Origin: Lachnospiraceae bacterium
Lineage (GTDB): Bacteria; Bacillota; Clostridia; Lachnospirales; Lachnospiraceae
DNA length: 63,902 bases
Assembly (NCBI GenBank): GCA_017442865.1
Contig: JAFRXK010000015.1
Location: forward strand, 1 to 63,902
Direction: 5' to 3'
The translations under genes were made by a program, and so were the position numbers. Every line of letters begins with the position of its first letter. The stretch's first letter is position 1. This document shows, piece by piece, positions 15,923 through 25,315 of the stretch. The notes under the pieces are model-generated. The model saw nothing but the letters and a program-made list of their open reading frames with translations. It was not told the origin of the DNA and made no database searches.

Positions 15923-15947
15923 CGGGGATAAAAAATCATAAAATTAT
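15861..15947. repeat. Large imperfect hairpin between pyrK and pyrF
   Basis: ATAATTTTATGATTTTTT (15861-15878) is exactly inverted at 15930-15947, and CCCC plus GCATGC continue the stem inwards (15882-15892 with 15918-15927), leaving a roughly 25-base GC-rich loop. The left arm also exists in the first 138-bp unit, so two alternative pairings with the single right arm are possible. It could set the pyrF-to-pyrK transcript ratio. Confidence 0.7.
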
Positions 15948-15959
15948 ATATTAAAACTA

Positions 15960-16877
15960 TCAAAATATACTTGCGATATCTTCTATCATATCGATTACGG
16001 CAGCTCTTGATGCCTCACCGAAGTTCTCTGCTCCAAACCTAGCATATTTCTCCTGCTTATAAGCCGCAATGATTCCTCTTGATGAATTTACGATTGCACC
16101 AAGACCGTCCTCATTGAAATATGGTGCAAGGTCCTTTGCCTTGCCGCCCTGTGCGCCATAGCCAGGCACAAGGATAAATGATTTCGGCATTACCTTTCTT
16201 AAAATTTTGCCCATCTCAGGATATGTAGCTCCTACTACTGCGCCAACGTAGCTGTAGGAATCGCCCATGTGGTCCAAGCCCCACTCTGCGACCTTCTCGC
16301 CTACCCATTCGTAAAGCGGTCTGCCGTCGATGATTCTGTCCTGAAACTCGCCGCTTGAAGGATTTGAGGTCTTTACGAGAATGAAAATACCCTTCTTCTC
16401 CTGCTTGCACACATCGATAAACGGCTTGACTCCATCGCTTCCGAGGTAAGGATTTACGGTTGCAAAGTCTTCATCAAAGAGTGAATACTCTTTGCTTCCA
16501 ACCTTCACTTTTCCAAGATGACCTGTTGCGTAAGCTGCTGATGTTGAACCGATATCACCGCGCTTTACATCGCCGATTACAACAAGCCCTTTAGATTTGC
16601 AATACTCAATCGTCTTCTGATACGCCTTTAAGCCTTCAATTCCAAACTGTTCATACATTGCAATCTGAGGCTTTACAGCCGGAATCAAATCGTAAACATT
16701 ATCCACTATTTCCTTGTTAAACTGCCAGATTGCATCAGCCGCACCCTCAAGCGTCTCGCCGAATTCTGCGAATGACTTTTTCTGAATATGCTCCGGCACA
16801 TACCCAAGCATCGGGTCGAGTCCGACTACTATAGGTGCGTTTAATTTTTTAATTTTCTCCGCTAAAACATTTATCAT
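15960..16877 (-). CDS. pyrF: Orotidine 5'-phosphate decarboxylase
   Basis: PyrF removes CO2 from OMP to give UMP. From the ATG at 16877, placed 8 bases after GGAGG, the protein has 305 residues; a longer frame reaches 16925 without a better site. The catalytic D-x-K-x-x-D motif appears as VIGDVKRGDIGSTSAAYA, with PIVVGLDPMLG at the start and FILVPGYGAQGG near the end. The length fits the longer PyrF type common in Clostridia. It follows pyrC by 114 bases. Confidence 0.95.
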   Translation of the reverse strand: MINVLAEKIKKLNAPIVVGLDPMLGYVPEHIQKKSFAEFGETLEGAADAIWQFNKEIVDNVYDLIPAVKPQIAMYEQFGIEGLKAYQKTIEYCKSKGLVVIGDVKRGDIGSTSAAYATGHLGKVKVGSKEYSLFDEDFATVNPYLGSDGVKPFIDVCKQEKKGIFILVKTSNPSSGEFQDRIIDGRPLYEWVGEKVAEWGLDHMGDSYSYVGAVVGATYPEMGKILRKVMPKSFILVPGYGAQGGKAKDLAPYFNEDGLGAIVNSSRGIIAAYKQEKYARFGAENFGEASRAAVIDMIEDIASIF

Positions 16878-16991
16878 TTCATTATCCTCCTGTATATGAT
16901 CCTGTAATATTTTACAATCATACATATGCCAAAGGGCATTTCCCTGCTCTATAATCTATACCGGCGTCTTTTGCCGGCAATTGCAGCATGC

Positions 16992-18341
16992 CTAGTTTGG
17001 CATACCATCATATACAATATCGCCGCCGACAATAGTCATCACTGCACGGCCTCTTACACTCCAGCCGTCAAACGGCGTATTCCTGCCCATTGTAGCAAAT
17101 GTATTCTTATCAATTGTATACTCTGTTGCAGCATCAATCAATGTGATGTCGGCGATTTTTCCCTCTTCAAGACTTCCCTTGTCAATGCCTAAAACCCTGG
17201 CAGGATTATAGCTCATCTTCTGCGCCATCTGCATAGGTGTAAGATAACCCTTATCCACAAGCTGTGTTATTGTAAGTGCAACGGATGTTTCAAGTCCCAC
17301 GATTCCAAACGGCGCCTTATCAAAGGTCTGGTTGTTCTCGTCATAGCCGTGTGGCGCATGGTCCGTTGAAATAACGTCCATAATATCGTCCTTAAGACCG
17401 CAGCGCAGTGCCTCAACATCCTCCGCCTCACGAAGGGGCGGATTCATCTTGAAATCGCCATGATTTCTGTCGATATCGGTGCTTGTAAGCGTAAAATGAT
17501 GAGGACAGACCTCTGCAGTAACCTTAAGCCCTGCCTCCTTCGCCGCCTTTACCATAAACACGCTGTCCTTTGTAGAGCAGTGGCACAGATGAAGGGTTGC
17601 GCCGGTTTCCTTCGCAAGAAGAATGTCTCTTGCCACAATCACATCCTCAACCGCATTTGTAATGCCCTTAACGCCAAACTCCTTCGATTTGCCGCATTCG
17701 TTCATGGCGCCTTTTCCGACCATATTTTTGTCCTCGCAATGTGCAAATACAGGAATGTTAAGTCCTGCAGCCTCCTTCATCGCCTCGCGGTAAAGCTCGG
17801 CATTCATAACAGACTTTCCATCCTCGCTTATCGCTCCGATGCCGGCTTCCTTCATCGCCTTTACGTCTGTTCTTTCCTCTCCTGCCTGACCTATTGTCAC
17901 GGCTCCGACAGGAATAACATTGACAACTGCCTCTTGCTTTGCCTTGTTTACAACATAACTCACTGTTTCGGCACAGTCTGTCACAGGCTTTGTGTTCGGC
18001 ATGACGCATACCGTGGTAAATCCTCCATGTGCCGCTGCAAGCGCACCCGTCTTTATCGTCTCCTTGTATTCAAAGCCCGGCTCACGGAAATGTACATGCA
18101 AATCAATAAGTCCCGGCATCACCCAGAGACCTGTCGCATCTATCTCCCTGTATGCTTCCTCACCTGAATCCTTGCCGTCTTTAGTTCCATTTCGTATCGC
18201 CTGTGCGGCGGCGTTACACAAATCAATATCAAGATTTTTACCGACCTTTTCAATCACTCCGTCCGATACAAGCACGTCAAATATTCCGTCCCTGCCTGAC
18301 GCCGGGTCTATAACCCGCCCATTTTTAATCAGAAGCTTCAT
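16992..18341 (-). CDS. pyrC: Dihydroorotase
   Basis: PyrC closes carbamoyl-aspartate to dihydroorotate, using zinc. From the ATG at 18341 (GAGGG just upstream) the protein has 449 residues. Metal and substrate motifs are clear: PGLIDLHVHFREPGFEYKET, CVMPNTKPV, LHLCHCSTKDS and DVISTDHAPHG. About 25 extra residues (near 42-66, NAAAQAIRNGTKDGKDSGEE) stand between the first strands and the HxH motif. It is the first gene of pyrC-F-K-D. Carbamoyl-phosphate synthase and pyrB are not in the window. Confidence 0.95.
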   Translation of the reverse strand: MKLLIKNGRVIDPASGRDGIFDVLVSDGVIEKVGKNLDIDLCNAAAQAIRNGTKDGKDSGEEAYREIDATGLWVMPGLIDLHVHFREPGFEYKETIKTGALAAAHGGFTTVCVMPNTKPVTDCAETVSYVVNKAKQEAVVNVIPVGAVTIGQAGEERTDVKAMKEAGIGAISEDGKSVMNAELYREAMKEAAGLNIPVFAHCEDKNMVGKGAMNECGKSKEFGVKGITNAVEDVIVARDILLAKETGATLHLCHCSTKDSVFMVKAAKEAGLKVTAEVCPHHFTLTSTDIDRNHGDFKMNPPLREAEDVEALRCGLKDDIMDVISTDHAPHGYDENNQTFDKAPFGIVGLETSVALTITQLVDKGYLTPMQMAQKMSYNPARVLGIDKGSLEEGKIADITLIDAATEYTIDKNTFATMGRNTPFDGWSVRGRAVMTIVGGDIVYDGMPN

Positions 18342-18377
18342 GGCAGCCCTCACTTATCACTATATTTTATAAAATTT

Positions 18378-18406
18378 ATTATAAATGAAATAAGTCTTTT
18401 GTTCAA
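18378..18406 (-). promoter_or_regulatory. Promoter of the pyrCFKD operon
   Basis: TTGAAC (18406-18401), 17-base spacer, TATAAT (18383-18378) on the minus strand. The leader is only about 30 bases, too short for a PyrR attenuator. Confidence 0.75.
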
Positions 18407-18462
18407 TGTATTTTAGCTTATATAATAATGTTGTTTGTAAAAGCTATTTCTATGCTGATGTA

Positions 18463-20253
18463 TTACAATGTCTGGATACTGTTTAACTTGTAGAACTCGC
18501 CCTTTTTATCAATAAGCTCCTCATAAGTACCGATTTCGGTACACTTGCCGTCATTTATTACTGCAATTCTGTCTGCATCACGGATTGTTGACAATCGGTG
18601 AGCAACAACAATCATTGTCCTGCCCTTTGCCAGGTTATTAATTGCAGACTGTATATATTTTTCCGAAATGCTGTCAAGTGCCGAGGTCGCCTCGTCAAGT
18701 ATGATTATCTTCGGGTCTCTGATTAATGCTCGTGCGATTGAAATTCTCTGGCGCTGTCCTCCGGATAATGTATCTCCGTGCTCTCCAAGCATTGTATCCA
18801 CGCCGTCAGGCAGCTCATTTATAAGCTCCTCAAGATTGACCGCCTTAATAACATCATGAAGCTTTTCATCGCTTATATCCGGCAGCCCATAAGTAATATT
18901 GTCACGGATTGAGCCTGAAAACAGTATTGTATTCTGCGGAACCACCGCCAGATGTTTTCTTACGCTTCTTAAATCAACGTCCTTTAAGTCATTTCCGTCA
19001 AGCAGCACCCTGCCGCTATCCAGCTTGTCAAAGCCCAGAATAATATTTAAAATTGTGGTCTTTCCAGCACCGGATTCACCCACAAGTGCAAGCGTTTCAC
19101 CCTCACGTATATGCAGATTCAGATGATTTAATACAGGCTTGTTGCCTTCTTTATATGTAAAGCACGCATCCTCAAACACGTATTCTCCACGAACATCCGA
19201 CAGCTCACGCTTGCCTTCATTTTCCTCAACGTCATGTGCAAGCAGTACCTCACCTATTGAGTTGACCGATTCAAAGCCCTTTGCCATCACCGGAATCATA
19301 TTAACAAGTGCGCTGACCTGGTTTACGATTGTCGAAAAATAAGTCTGGTAAAGCACAACCTCGCCTATACTTATTCTGCCCTTATACGCAAGATAGCCTG
19401 TAAATGCCAGGCATATCATCTGGAATACCTGAAATACTGTCCAGCTTACTCCGCCGAAAATAGACTGAATAACATCAAGCTTATAGCCTCTGTCAGCCAC
19501 CTGTGCCAGCTGGTAATCCATCCTCTTAACCTCTTCATCCTCCAGCGCATGCGCACGGGTTATAGGCACCAGTTCAACCATTTCCATAACCCTAGCCGAG
19601 GTCTCCTCCATCTCCTCACGAAACTCCCTGTTTCTCTGCTTCATTTTCCCTCTGAAAACAGCAACGGTAGCAGCTGCCACAGGTATCGATAAAAGGAAAA
19701 ATACAAATACAAGCCGGCTCTTTATAAGCACAACAATTATTGCAGTGCTGATATTTACCACAATGCCCAGCATTCCTACAAAGAGCTGCCCCGAAAGCAT
19801 CTCCACCGCCTCAACGTCACGCATTATTTTAGACTGAAGCCTTCCTGACTTCATCTCCTTGTGATATGCAATCGAAAGCTCCTGAAGCTTCTTTACCAGC
19901 GAGCATCTAAGCCCTGCCTCAACATTTCGGACCGCCTTGCTGTAAAGCCTTACATGCAGATAGTGAAACGGAATATTTAACGCCAGCAGCACCGCTATAA
20001 CAATAATGTTCAGCCAGAGCTCCCCAAGCGGATGTTCTGATGAATTGGTTGCAATATTAATAATATTTGAAGTCACAATCGGTATCGCAAGATAAGGGCT
20101 GTGCTTGATAAAAAAGAACAGTGCAGACAAAAAGAGCCTTGAGTAATTGCCCTTATAAAGACCTATCAGCACCTTTAAAGGTTTCTTTTTGTCAAAGCTC
20201 TCAAGAAATACCGGTTTATCAAATTTTGTATCAAATACTTCTTTCTCCCTCAT
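18463..20253 (-). CDS. ABC exporter, fused permease and ATPase
   Basis: The 596-residue protein has an N-terminal six-helix exporter domain (about residues 30-320) and a C-terminal ATPase with Walker A GESGAGKTTIL, signature LSGGQRQRISIARALI, Walker B IIILDEATSALD and the switch His in VVAHRLST. This is the layout of MsbA/LmrA-type half transporters, which work as dimers; the partner here could be itself. The cargo (drug, lipid or peptide) cannot be read. The ATG at 20253 follows GGAG; an in-frame GTG at 20265 is possible. It has its own promoter and stands alone. Confidence 0.93.
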   Translation of the reverse strand: MREKEVFDTKFDKPVFLESFDKKKPLKVLIGLYKGNYSRLFLSALFFFIKHSPYLAIPIVTSNIINIATNSSEHPLGELWLNIIVIAVLLALNIPFHYLHVRLYSKAVRNVEAGLRCSLVKKLQELSIAYHKEMKSGRLQSKIMRDVEAVEMLSGQLFVGMLGIVVNISTAIIVVLIKSRLVFVFFLLSIPVAAATVAVFRGKMKQRNREFREEMEETSARVMEMVELVPITRAHALEDEEVKRMDYQLAQVADRGYKLDVIQSIFGGVSWTVFQVFQMICLAFTGYLAYKGRISIGEVVLYQTYFSTIVNQVSALVNMIPVMAKGFESVNSIGEVLLAHDVEENEGKRELSDVRGEYVFEDACFTYKEGNKPVLNHLNLHIREGETLALVGESGAGKTTILNIILGFDKLDSGRVLLDGNDLKDVDLRSVRKHLAVVPQNTILFSGSIRDNITYGLPDISDEKLHDVIKAVNLEELINELPDGVDTMLGEHGDTLSGGQRQRISIARALIRDPKIIILDEATSALDSISEKYIQSAINNLAKGRTMIVVAHRLSTIRDADRIAVINDGKCTEIGTYEELIDKKGEFYKLNSIQTL

Positions 20254-20319
20254 GTTTTTCTCCACTCTGATTTTAATGAATATAATTCATAATATTAATA
20301 TCTCCAAATGCTAAAAAAG

Positions 20320-20347
20320 ATTCTATCACATGAATTTACTCTGTCAA
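20320..20347 (-). promoter_or_regulatory. Promoter of the ABC exporter gene
   Basis: TTGACA (20347-20342), 16-base spacer, TAGAAT (20325-20320) on the minus strand, about 70 bases before the start codon. Confidence 0.7.
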
Positions 20348-20432
20348 TCATATAATTCTAAAAACTGCATGAACTTTCGGTACAGGTACATGACCTGCAC
20401 CAGGGTAATGGAACCCGGTATTGTTCTATGTG

Positions 20433-20478
20433 ATAATAAAAACAGGTCAGAACACCAATAGCATGTATCCTGACCTGT
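20433..20478 (-). terminator. Rho-independent terminator of the sugar locus
   Basis: On the minus strand ACAGGTCAG and CTGACCTGT (20470-20478 and 20442-20450) form a 9-bp stem, followed by TTTTTATT. It lies 34 bases after the discoidin-domain gene. Two more short hairpins (CAGGT-ACATG-ACCTG and GGGT-AATGGA-ACCC) follow at about 20375-20416. Confidence 0.8.
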
Positions 20479-20511
20479 AATATTATTAATTCATTCTAAA
20501 AGCAGAAGTTT

Positions 20512-21156
20512 CTACTTCTTAATCTTTGCATAAGCCTCAAGCTCAGCAATCTGCGGACCTGTAGCTCCTGAATTTGACTGGAATACGAGCTTAATGCTCT
20601 TTGCAGTAACCTCATCAAATTCTACGATTACATAGTTGCCTGTAAGCGGATCAAACTGATACTTTGTATTCGGAACAATCTCCGTATAATTCTCACCGTC
20701 TTCGCTGACCTCGATTGAGAACTCCTGTGTTCTCTTACCCCATATCTTTGCAGGACAAACGCCAAGCTTGATACAATAGATTGGGTATGTATCATCAAAA
20801 TCTACTGAGAACCAGTTTGGCCATATACCGGCTTCGCCTTCCCAGTATGAAGGTCCTGATGTGTCGCCGTTTACAGCGAGGTTTGGAAGATATACATCCT
20901 GATAACCGCCTGACTTAGCAGCGCCCTTAAGTGCAACATTTACACCCTCAGGTGTAACAGGAACAAATTCCTCAGCTGCTGTCTCAACAGGAAGTGTCAT
21001 AGCCTCTGCCTGCTCCGGTGCCTTTACAACCTCAAGGTTTGCTTCCGGCATCTTCTGCTCCGGTGCGGAGAAAACATTGTATACATAATGTGCAAGTCCG
21101 ATATTGGCTGCTGCCAAAAGTGCAATCAATATAATTGGTAATATGTGTTTTTTCAT
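20512..21156 (-). CDS. Membrane-anchored discoidin (F5/8 type C, CBM32-like) domain protein
   Basis: This 214-residue protein has an N-terminal hydrophobic segment (ILPIILIALLAAANIGLAHY) without a clear cleavage site, an acidic linker (about residues 32-70), and a C-terminal discoidin fold: VNVALKGAAKSGGY, the YWEGEAGIWPNWFSVDFDD stretch and EFDEVTAKSIKLVFQSN. Such domains bind sugars or glycans at the surface. It lies 17 bases after the beta-helix hydrolase gene, with the same kind of anchor, so it probably holds substrate for that enzyme. No catalytic domain is present. Sugar specificity is unknown. Confidence 0.85.
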   Translation of the reverse strand: MKKHILPIILIALLAAANIGLAHYVYNVFSAPEQKMPEANLEVVKAPEQAEAMTLPVETAAEEFVPVTPEGVNVALKGAAKSGGYQDVYLPNLAVNGDTSGPSYWEGEAGIWPNWFSVDFDDTYPIYCIKLGVCPAKIWGKRTQEFSIEVSEDGENYTEIVPNTKYQFDPLTGNYVIVEFDEVTAKSIKLVFQSNSGATGPQIAELEAYAKIKK

Positions 21157-21173
21157 AACTGTCTCCTCCTTTC

Positions 21174-22805
21174 CTATTCTTCACTTGAAGCTTCAGCATT
21201 TCCAGCCATCTTCTTAGCGAGCTCTTCTGCTGCCTTAACGAAATCATCATCTGCCTCAACCTTGATATTCTCAGCGCATGAAACAGTCTTGAAGTTTGCA
21301 TCATCTGCGCTCTTAAGAACTGTACCATTAATATTTACATTCTTAAATGTAACGTTGCTTACAAGCTTATCGTCTGCAGCACCCTTGATTCTGATATCTG
21401 TGTTTGTTCCTGAAAGGAAATTAACATTTTCAATCTTAACGTCTGAAATAGTACCTCTTGTAGTTGTGCTTGACCAGCCGCTTGCTCCTGAGAACAGGTC
21501 GATGATATACTTGATATCACTGTCTCCGGCACCTACTGTATTGTACTCAACTGTGATGTTGCTGAATGTAATATCTGAAATTGCAGCATCATCTGAGTTA
21601 TGAATTGAAATAACAGGCTTATGGAAGTTGTTAAGTACAGTAATATTGTCAAATACGATATCTGTGATAGTCATATCCGCAAACTTACCCTTATTTGTCT
21701 CAAAACCAATCTCCATAGACTGAGCCAAGTCTGTCCAGAGCTGGCAGTTTGTAACCTTGATGTTCTTTGATGAAACCTGGCTGTAATTCTTAACAACCAC
21801 TGAGTCATCCCATGATCTGATGAAGCAGTTCTTTACTTCATAATCTGTACATGACTGTAATGAGATACCGTCTCCGTTCGGTCTTGATGAAATAATATGT
21901 ATACCATCAATAACGCCCTTTTCACAATTATACTGCTGAACTACCCATGCATTCGGGTTAAGCAGGATAACATCCTGAAGCAATGAATTCTTACAGTTGT
22001 TGAAGTTAAGCGGAACCTTTGCATTCTTACCTCTCCAGCCCTCATATAATGAACCGTCGATAATACCATGTCCCTTAATTGTAACGTCATCAACAAAGCT
22101 TACATTGAATGTACCATGAACAACAGCGCCGCCTGCAACATATACTACTGTACCAGGCTCTGTGATGCTGTACTCGTCAAGATTCCACTCACCAGGTCCG
22201 AAGAAGATAACATTCTTATCGTCCTTTGAAGGAACATCTGTCTCAATATCATATGTAAAGATATGAACTGCGCCCTTCGCTCTGTTGTTAAACTGTACTG
22301 TATAATCATCAACCTTATCGATTGAGAATGTAACTGTATGCTTTTCCTTATCAACTACAGGCTCAATGCCATAGCTTAAAGGGCTAACCCTTACTGTCTC
22401 AATATCAATATCAGGTACAGTTACAGTAATCTCTGCAACACCTTCAAAATCGAAGTATGTAACAGGTGTTCTTGATAACTCCGGAAGGTATGAGCTGCTC
22501 CATGATCTGTTGTTATTAACAGTTGTATCATATACGTAGCAGTCATATCCGTTAACAGTTACCTTTGTGTTAGTACAATGCTTCAAAGTAATGTCCTTTT
22601 CTGACTCTTTTCCTGACTCAGCATCCTCAGGTGTAGAATCCTTAAGAGTAGCCGGTCCCTCATAAAGAACTAACTTTGTGTCTTCGTACTTATTGCCCTC
22701 TTTTGCAATGTCAGCACACTCCTTAGCCTTCATACCAAAGTAGCATGCGCCGCCTAAAAGAGCAATAATGGCAAGAATCTCAAGTGCCACTAGTCCTTTT
22801 TTCAT
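21174..22805 (-). CDS. Surface-anchored right-handed beta-helix glycoside hydrolase (GH28/GH49-like)
   Basis: The 543-residue protein starts with a membrane anchor (GLVALEILAIIALLGGACYF), a linker, a beta-sandwich-like part (about residues 70-190) and a pectate-lyase-type beta-helix. Landmarks are FFGPGEWNLDEYSI, VTIKGHGIIDGSLYEGW, RPNGDGISLQSC, then FIRSWDDSVVVKN, with Asp residues where GH28 and GH49 enzymes keep their catalytic acids. The front domain plus helix is more like GH49 dextranases than plain polygalacturonases. It probably cuts an alpha-glucan or pectin outside the cell. GGAGG precedes the ATG. It lies downstream of the GH65 gene and has an extended -10 promoter. Confidence 0.75.
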   Translation of the reverse strand: MKKGLVALEILAIIALLGGACYFGMKAKECADIAKEGNKYEDTKLVLYEGPATLKDSTPEDAESGKESEKDITLKHCTNTKVTVNGYDCYVYDTTVNNNRSWSSSYLPELSRTPVTYFDFEGVAEITVTVPDIDIETVRVSPLSYGIEPVVDKEKHTVTFSIDKVDDYTVQFNNRAKGAVHIFTYDIETDVPSKDDKNVIFFGPGEWNLDEYSITEPGTVVYVAGGAVVHGTFNVSFVDDVTIKGHGIIDGSLYEGWRGKNAKVPLNFNNCKNSLLQDVILLNPNAWVVQQYNCEKGVIDGIHIISSRPNGDGISLQSCTDYEVKNCFIRSWDDSVVVKNYSQVSSKNIKVTNCQLWTDLAQSMEIGFETNKGKFADMTITDIVFDNITVLNNFHKPVISIHNSDDAAISDITFSNITVEYNTVGAGDSDIKYIIDLFSGASGWSSTTTRGTISDVKIENVNFLSGTNTDIRIKGAADDKLVSNVTFKNVNINGTVLKSADDANFKTVSCAENIKVEADDDFVKAAEELAKKMAGNAEASSEE

Positions 22806-22830
22806 TTCATTCCCTCCTGGTCATATTATT

Positions 22831-22850
22831 GTTAAAACCTCTGTTTTAAC
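22831..22850 (-). promoter_or_regulatory. Inverted repeat in the leader of the beta-helix hydrolase gene
   Basis: GTTAAAAC-CTCT-GTTTTAAC is a perfect 8-bp inverted repeat 26 bases before the start codon and about 45 bases after the -10 box. It may be an operator or an mRNA hairpin. Confidence 0.45.
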
Positions 22851-22895
22851 CTCGTATATTTAATCCGCTTTCTGCGTATTAAAATATCTTTTTAT

Positions 22896-22904
22896 ATTAT
22901 ACCA
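22896..22904 (-). promoter_or_regulatory. Extended -10 promoter of the beta-helix hydrolase gene
   Basis: On the minus strand TGGTATAAT is a consensus extended -10; the -35 region (TTACGT) is weak. This would allow the two surface genes to be read apart from the transporter operon. Confidence 0.6.
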
Positions 22905-22974
22905 TATCAATATAATGCACGTAAATATTTTTCATGCAAAATATCGCAATGCTTATGCATTTTTTATACAGCAC

Positions 22975-22999
22975 TATTTTCCTGATTGTCTGGAAAATA
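22975..22999 (-). terminator. Hairpin after the GH65 gene
   Basis: TATTTTCC and GGAAAATA flank a 9-base loop, 41 bases after the GH65 stop. The following sequence on the minus strand is not T-rich, so termination would be partial. Confidence 0.4.
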
Positions 23000-23039
23000 C
23001 TCTTGCGCATAGCCTGACTCAAATACCCGCATCCACGTC

Positions 23040-25229
23040 TTATGAAACTGTGATATCTGCCTTGCCATCCTTAATATCAATATGATAAAGCTTTCCGCCG
23101 TAATTGATATTGTAAGCAAGTCTTGTCCAGTTTGAAGGAAGTGCAGGCTCTACACAAACCTCGCCATTCTTTATTGAGAAGCCTCCAAATCCCTTGACAA
23201 CATTCATATATGCACCGCCAGCCGCAGCAGGATGTGTTCCGCCGATGTATACAAGGCCGGCCCATTCCTTTCCACCGCCCTTAATATCGGCTGATGCTGA
23301 CTTCATAAAGAACGGATAAGCCCAGTCTGAAAGACCGCAGCGGCATGCCAAAAGTGCATACATACATGCGCTTAAGGATGAACCGTGCTCTGTTCTTGGC
23401 TCATAGAAGCTCCAGTTCTTAAGCAGTGTGTCATCATCAAATTCATCTGCAAAAAGCGTAAGCCATGTAACAACGTCTGCCTGCTTGATTACCTGCGTGT
23501 GAGCAGCAACACCATATGCGCCGCCCCAGTACTCCTTGTCGTGAAGAAGTCTGCTCCTTACCTCGTCAACCGAGCAATCCTCAAGCTTAAGATAACCGTC
23601 AAACTGCTCGATTACGCCTGTCTTCGGGTCCGGCTGCGGAATGTACAAATGCTCTGCAGCATCCGCAAATTTAGCGGCAAGGTCAGCTAAATCATACTGC
23701 TTTCCAAGCTTTTCAACAACAGCTGCATCCAAATCACACTTTCCGGCAGCAATCTCTGCAGCGGCATCAAATGTATACTTAGCCATCCTGTTGGTATAAC
23801 CGTTATTATTTACACGCTCATGATACTCATCCGGTCCGATTACATCATGAAGCTCATATTTATCTGAATTTACCTTCTTTAAAAGCAGGCTGTAATAGAA
23901 CTTAGCGCATTCGATAACTGTTTCTGCACCGCCCTCGTTAAGAATTGATGTGTCTCCGGTATATCTTACATATTTCATGATTCCGTAAACAACTGCTGCA
24001 GAAATATGTATCTGCTTATCCTTGAAGAAGGTTCTCATAGGACGTCCTGTAAATACGTCTGTTACGTTGTAATCCGAGCATCCGTCGAAGCCGCCCTCCT
24101 GGCTTTCCCATGCATAAAATGCTCCGTCAAAGCCATAGCCTGCAGCCTTGTTCTTTGCGCCCTGAAGCGTATCAATACGATACTTCATAAGTGTCTTTGC
24201 AACTGCCGGCTCCGTGAACAGGAAGAAGTCAAGCATAAACATCTCTGTATCCCAGAAAACCGCTCCCTTATAGGTCTGTCCCGAAAGGCCTCTTGCAGCA
24301 ATCGACATGCTGTCTGCATGGCGAGGTGCTATACAGTGAAGATGATACAGTGAGTAATTTGTAGCCTCCATAGCCTTATCGTCACCCTCGATAATTATCT
24401 CGGATACCTTCCACTTGCTCTCCCACATATCGATATTTTCCTGTCTTGCAGCCTCATAGCCTGCCTGTGCCTTATCATATGCAAGCTTCTGTGCCTCTGC
24501 CTCAAATTCATCAGTATCCTTGCTTGTGTATACTGCCGCTAACTTATCAAGCACATATTCCACACCCGGCTCTGCTGTAAATTCATAAGTCTTTAATGTC
24601 TTTAAAGGCTCTTCAAAGCTTCCTGCCTCTGCCTTAAAGTTTGTTCTGATTTCTTCAGCCACGCATACATGGTCGGCGCTCTCATGAGTTGTTGTAACAA
24701 CCTTTATGCTGTTATCCAGAGTACTTCCGACAACCTTATCATAATGAGGTCCGTTGATATCCCAGACATCACTGTCAATACCTGCTACAAGCTTTACTTT
24801 AGCTTCCCTATCAACAGTAAGCACAAATCTTGAACCCAAAAGATGCGGTGAAGGCATACTTGCAAAGCGTTCTGCCTTGACTGTCACGGTCACGCCATTT
24901 ACATCCCATACACTTTCTCTTGTAAGAAGTGCCTTGCGGTAATCCAAAGTAAATGTGTGGCTCTTTGGTGCAAATGCATTTGCATCAAGCTTCACACCGT
25001 CAACAACTGCATAAGTATATAATGCATTAGGAGCATTTAAAGGCTCTCTCCATGCATCGCCAACCTGGTCATAAATACCTGCAAGGTTAATTGCAACATA
25101 TCCGTCCTTCTCAAACTCATCAAGAGTTCCTCTGACGCCCATGTATCCGTTTCCGAGCAGATACTTATTACCATTAGATGTATTTTTAGAAGAATCAAAG
25201 CCTGATTCGCTAACCTTCCAATCTATCAT
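23040..25229 (-). CDS. GH65 disaccharide phosphorylase (kojibiose/nigerose/maltose type)
   Basis: GH65 enzymes split alpha-linked glucose disaccharides with phosphate, giving beta-glucose 1-phosphate. The 729-residue protein has GNGYMGVRGTLDE at the start, GQTYKGAVFWDTEMFMLDFF in the barrel entrance, and VIGPDEYHERVNNNGYTN, where the Glu after D is the general acid. The C-terminal beta-sandwich ends with LYHIDIKDGKADITVS. There is no signal peptide, so it acts inside on imported sugar. Linkage cannot be fixed from sequence; kojibiose, nigerose or longer alpha-glucans are all possible. The ATG at 25229 is preferred over 25235 for its spacing to GGAGGG. Confidence 0.9.
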   Translation of the reverse strand: MIDWKVSESGFDSSKNTSNGNKYLLGNGYMGVRGTLDEFEKDGYVAINLAGIYDQVGDAWREPLNAPNALYTYAVVDGVKLDANAFAPKSHTFTLDYRKALLTRESVWDVNGVTVTVKAERFASMPSPHLLGSRFVLTVDREAKVKLVAGIDSDVWDINGPHYDKVVGSTLDNSIKVVTTTHESADHVCVAEEIRTNFKAEAGSFEEPLKTLKTYEFTAEPGVEYVLDKLAAVYTSKDTDEFEAEAQKLAYDKAQAGYEAARQENIDMWESKWKVSEIIIEGDDKAMEATNYSLYHLHCIAPRHADSMSIAARGLSGQTYKGAVFWDTEMFMLDFFLFTEPAVAKTLMKYRIDTLQGAKNKAAGYGFDGAFYAWESQEGGFDGCSDYNVTDVFTGRPMRTFFKDKQIHISAAVVYGIMKYVRYTGDTSILNEGGAETVIECAKFYYSLLLKKVNSDKYELHDVIGPDEYHERVNNNGYTNRMAKYTFDAAAEIAAGKCDLDAAVVEKLGKQYDLADLAAKFADAAEHLYIPQPDPKTGVIEQFDGYLKLEDCSVDEVRSRLLHDKEYWGGAYGVAAHTQVIKQADVVTWLTLFADEFDDDTLLKNWSFYEPRTEHGSSLSACMYALLACRCGLSDWAYPFFMKSASADIKGGGKEWAGLVYIGGTHPAAAGGAYMNVVKGFGGFSIKNGEVCVEPALPSNWTRLAYNINYGGKLYHIDIKDGKADITVS

Positions 25230-25270
25230 ATCCATCCCTCCACTAAAACATAATTTCTTTTATACGCATA

Positions 25271-25298
25271 CGAAGAATACCTAGATAGGTATTCTTCG
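25271..25298. repeat. 13-bp perfect inverted repeat before the GH65 gene
   Basis: CGAAGAATACCTA (25271-25283) is exactly inverted at 25286-25298 with 2 bases between. It is a strong operator-like or mRNA-stabilising structure in the permease-GH65 gap. There is no T-run after it. Confidence 0.6.
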
Positions 25299-25315
25299 CA
25301 TCATGTTCTATTATG

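Noticed and set aside
15623..15931. Plus-strand frame of 102 residues with a perfect internal duplication
   Set aside because: The duplication is the 138-bp DNA repeat itself; there is no ribosome-binding site or protein-like conservation.
17460..18167. Plus-strand frame of 235 residues over pyrC
   Set aside because: It is antisense to a dihydroorotase with all motifs; Cys- and His-rich composition is a frame artefact.
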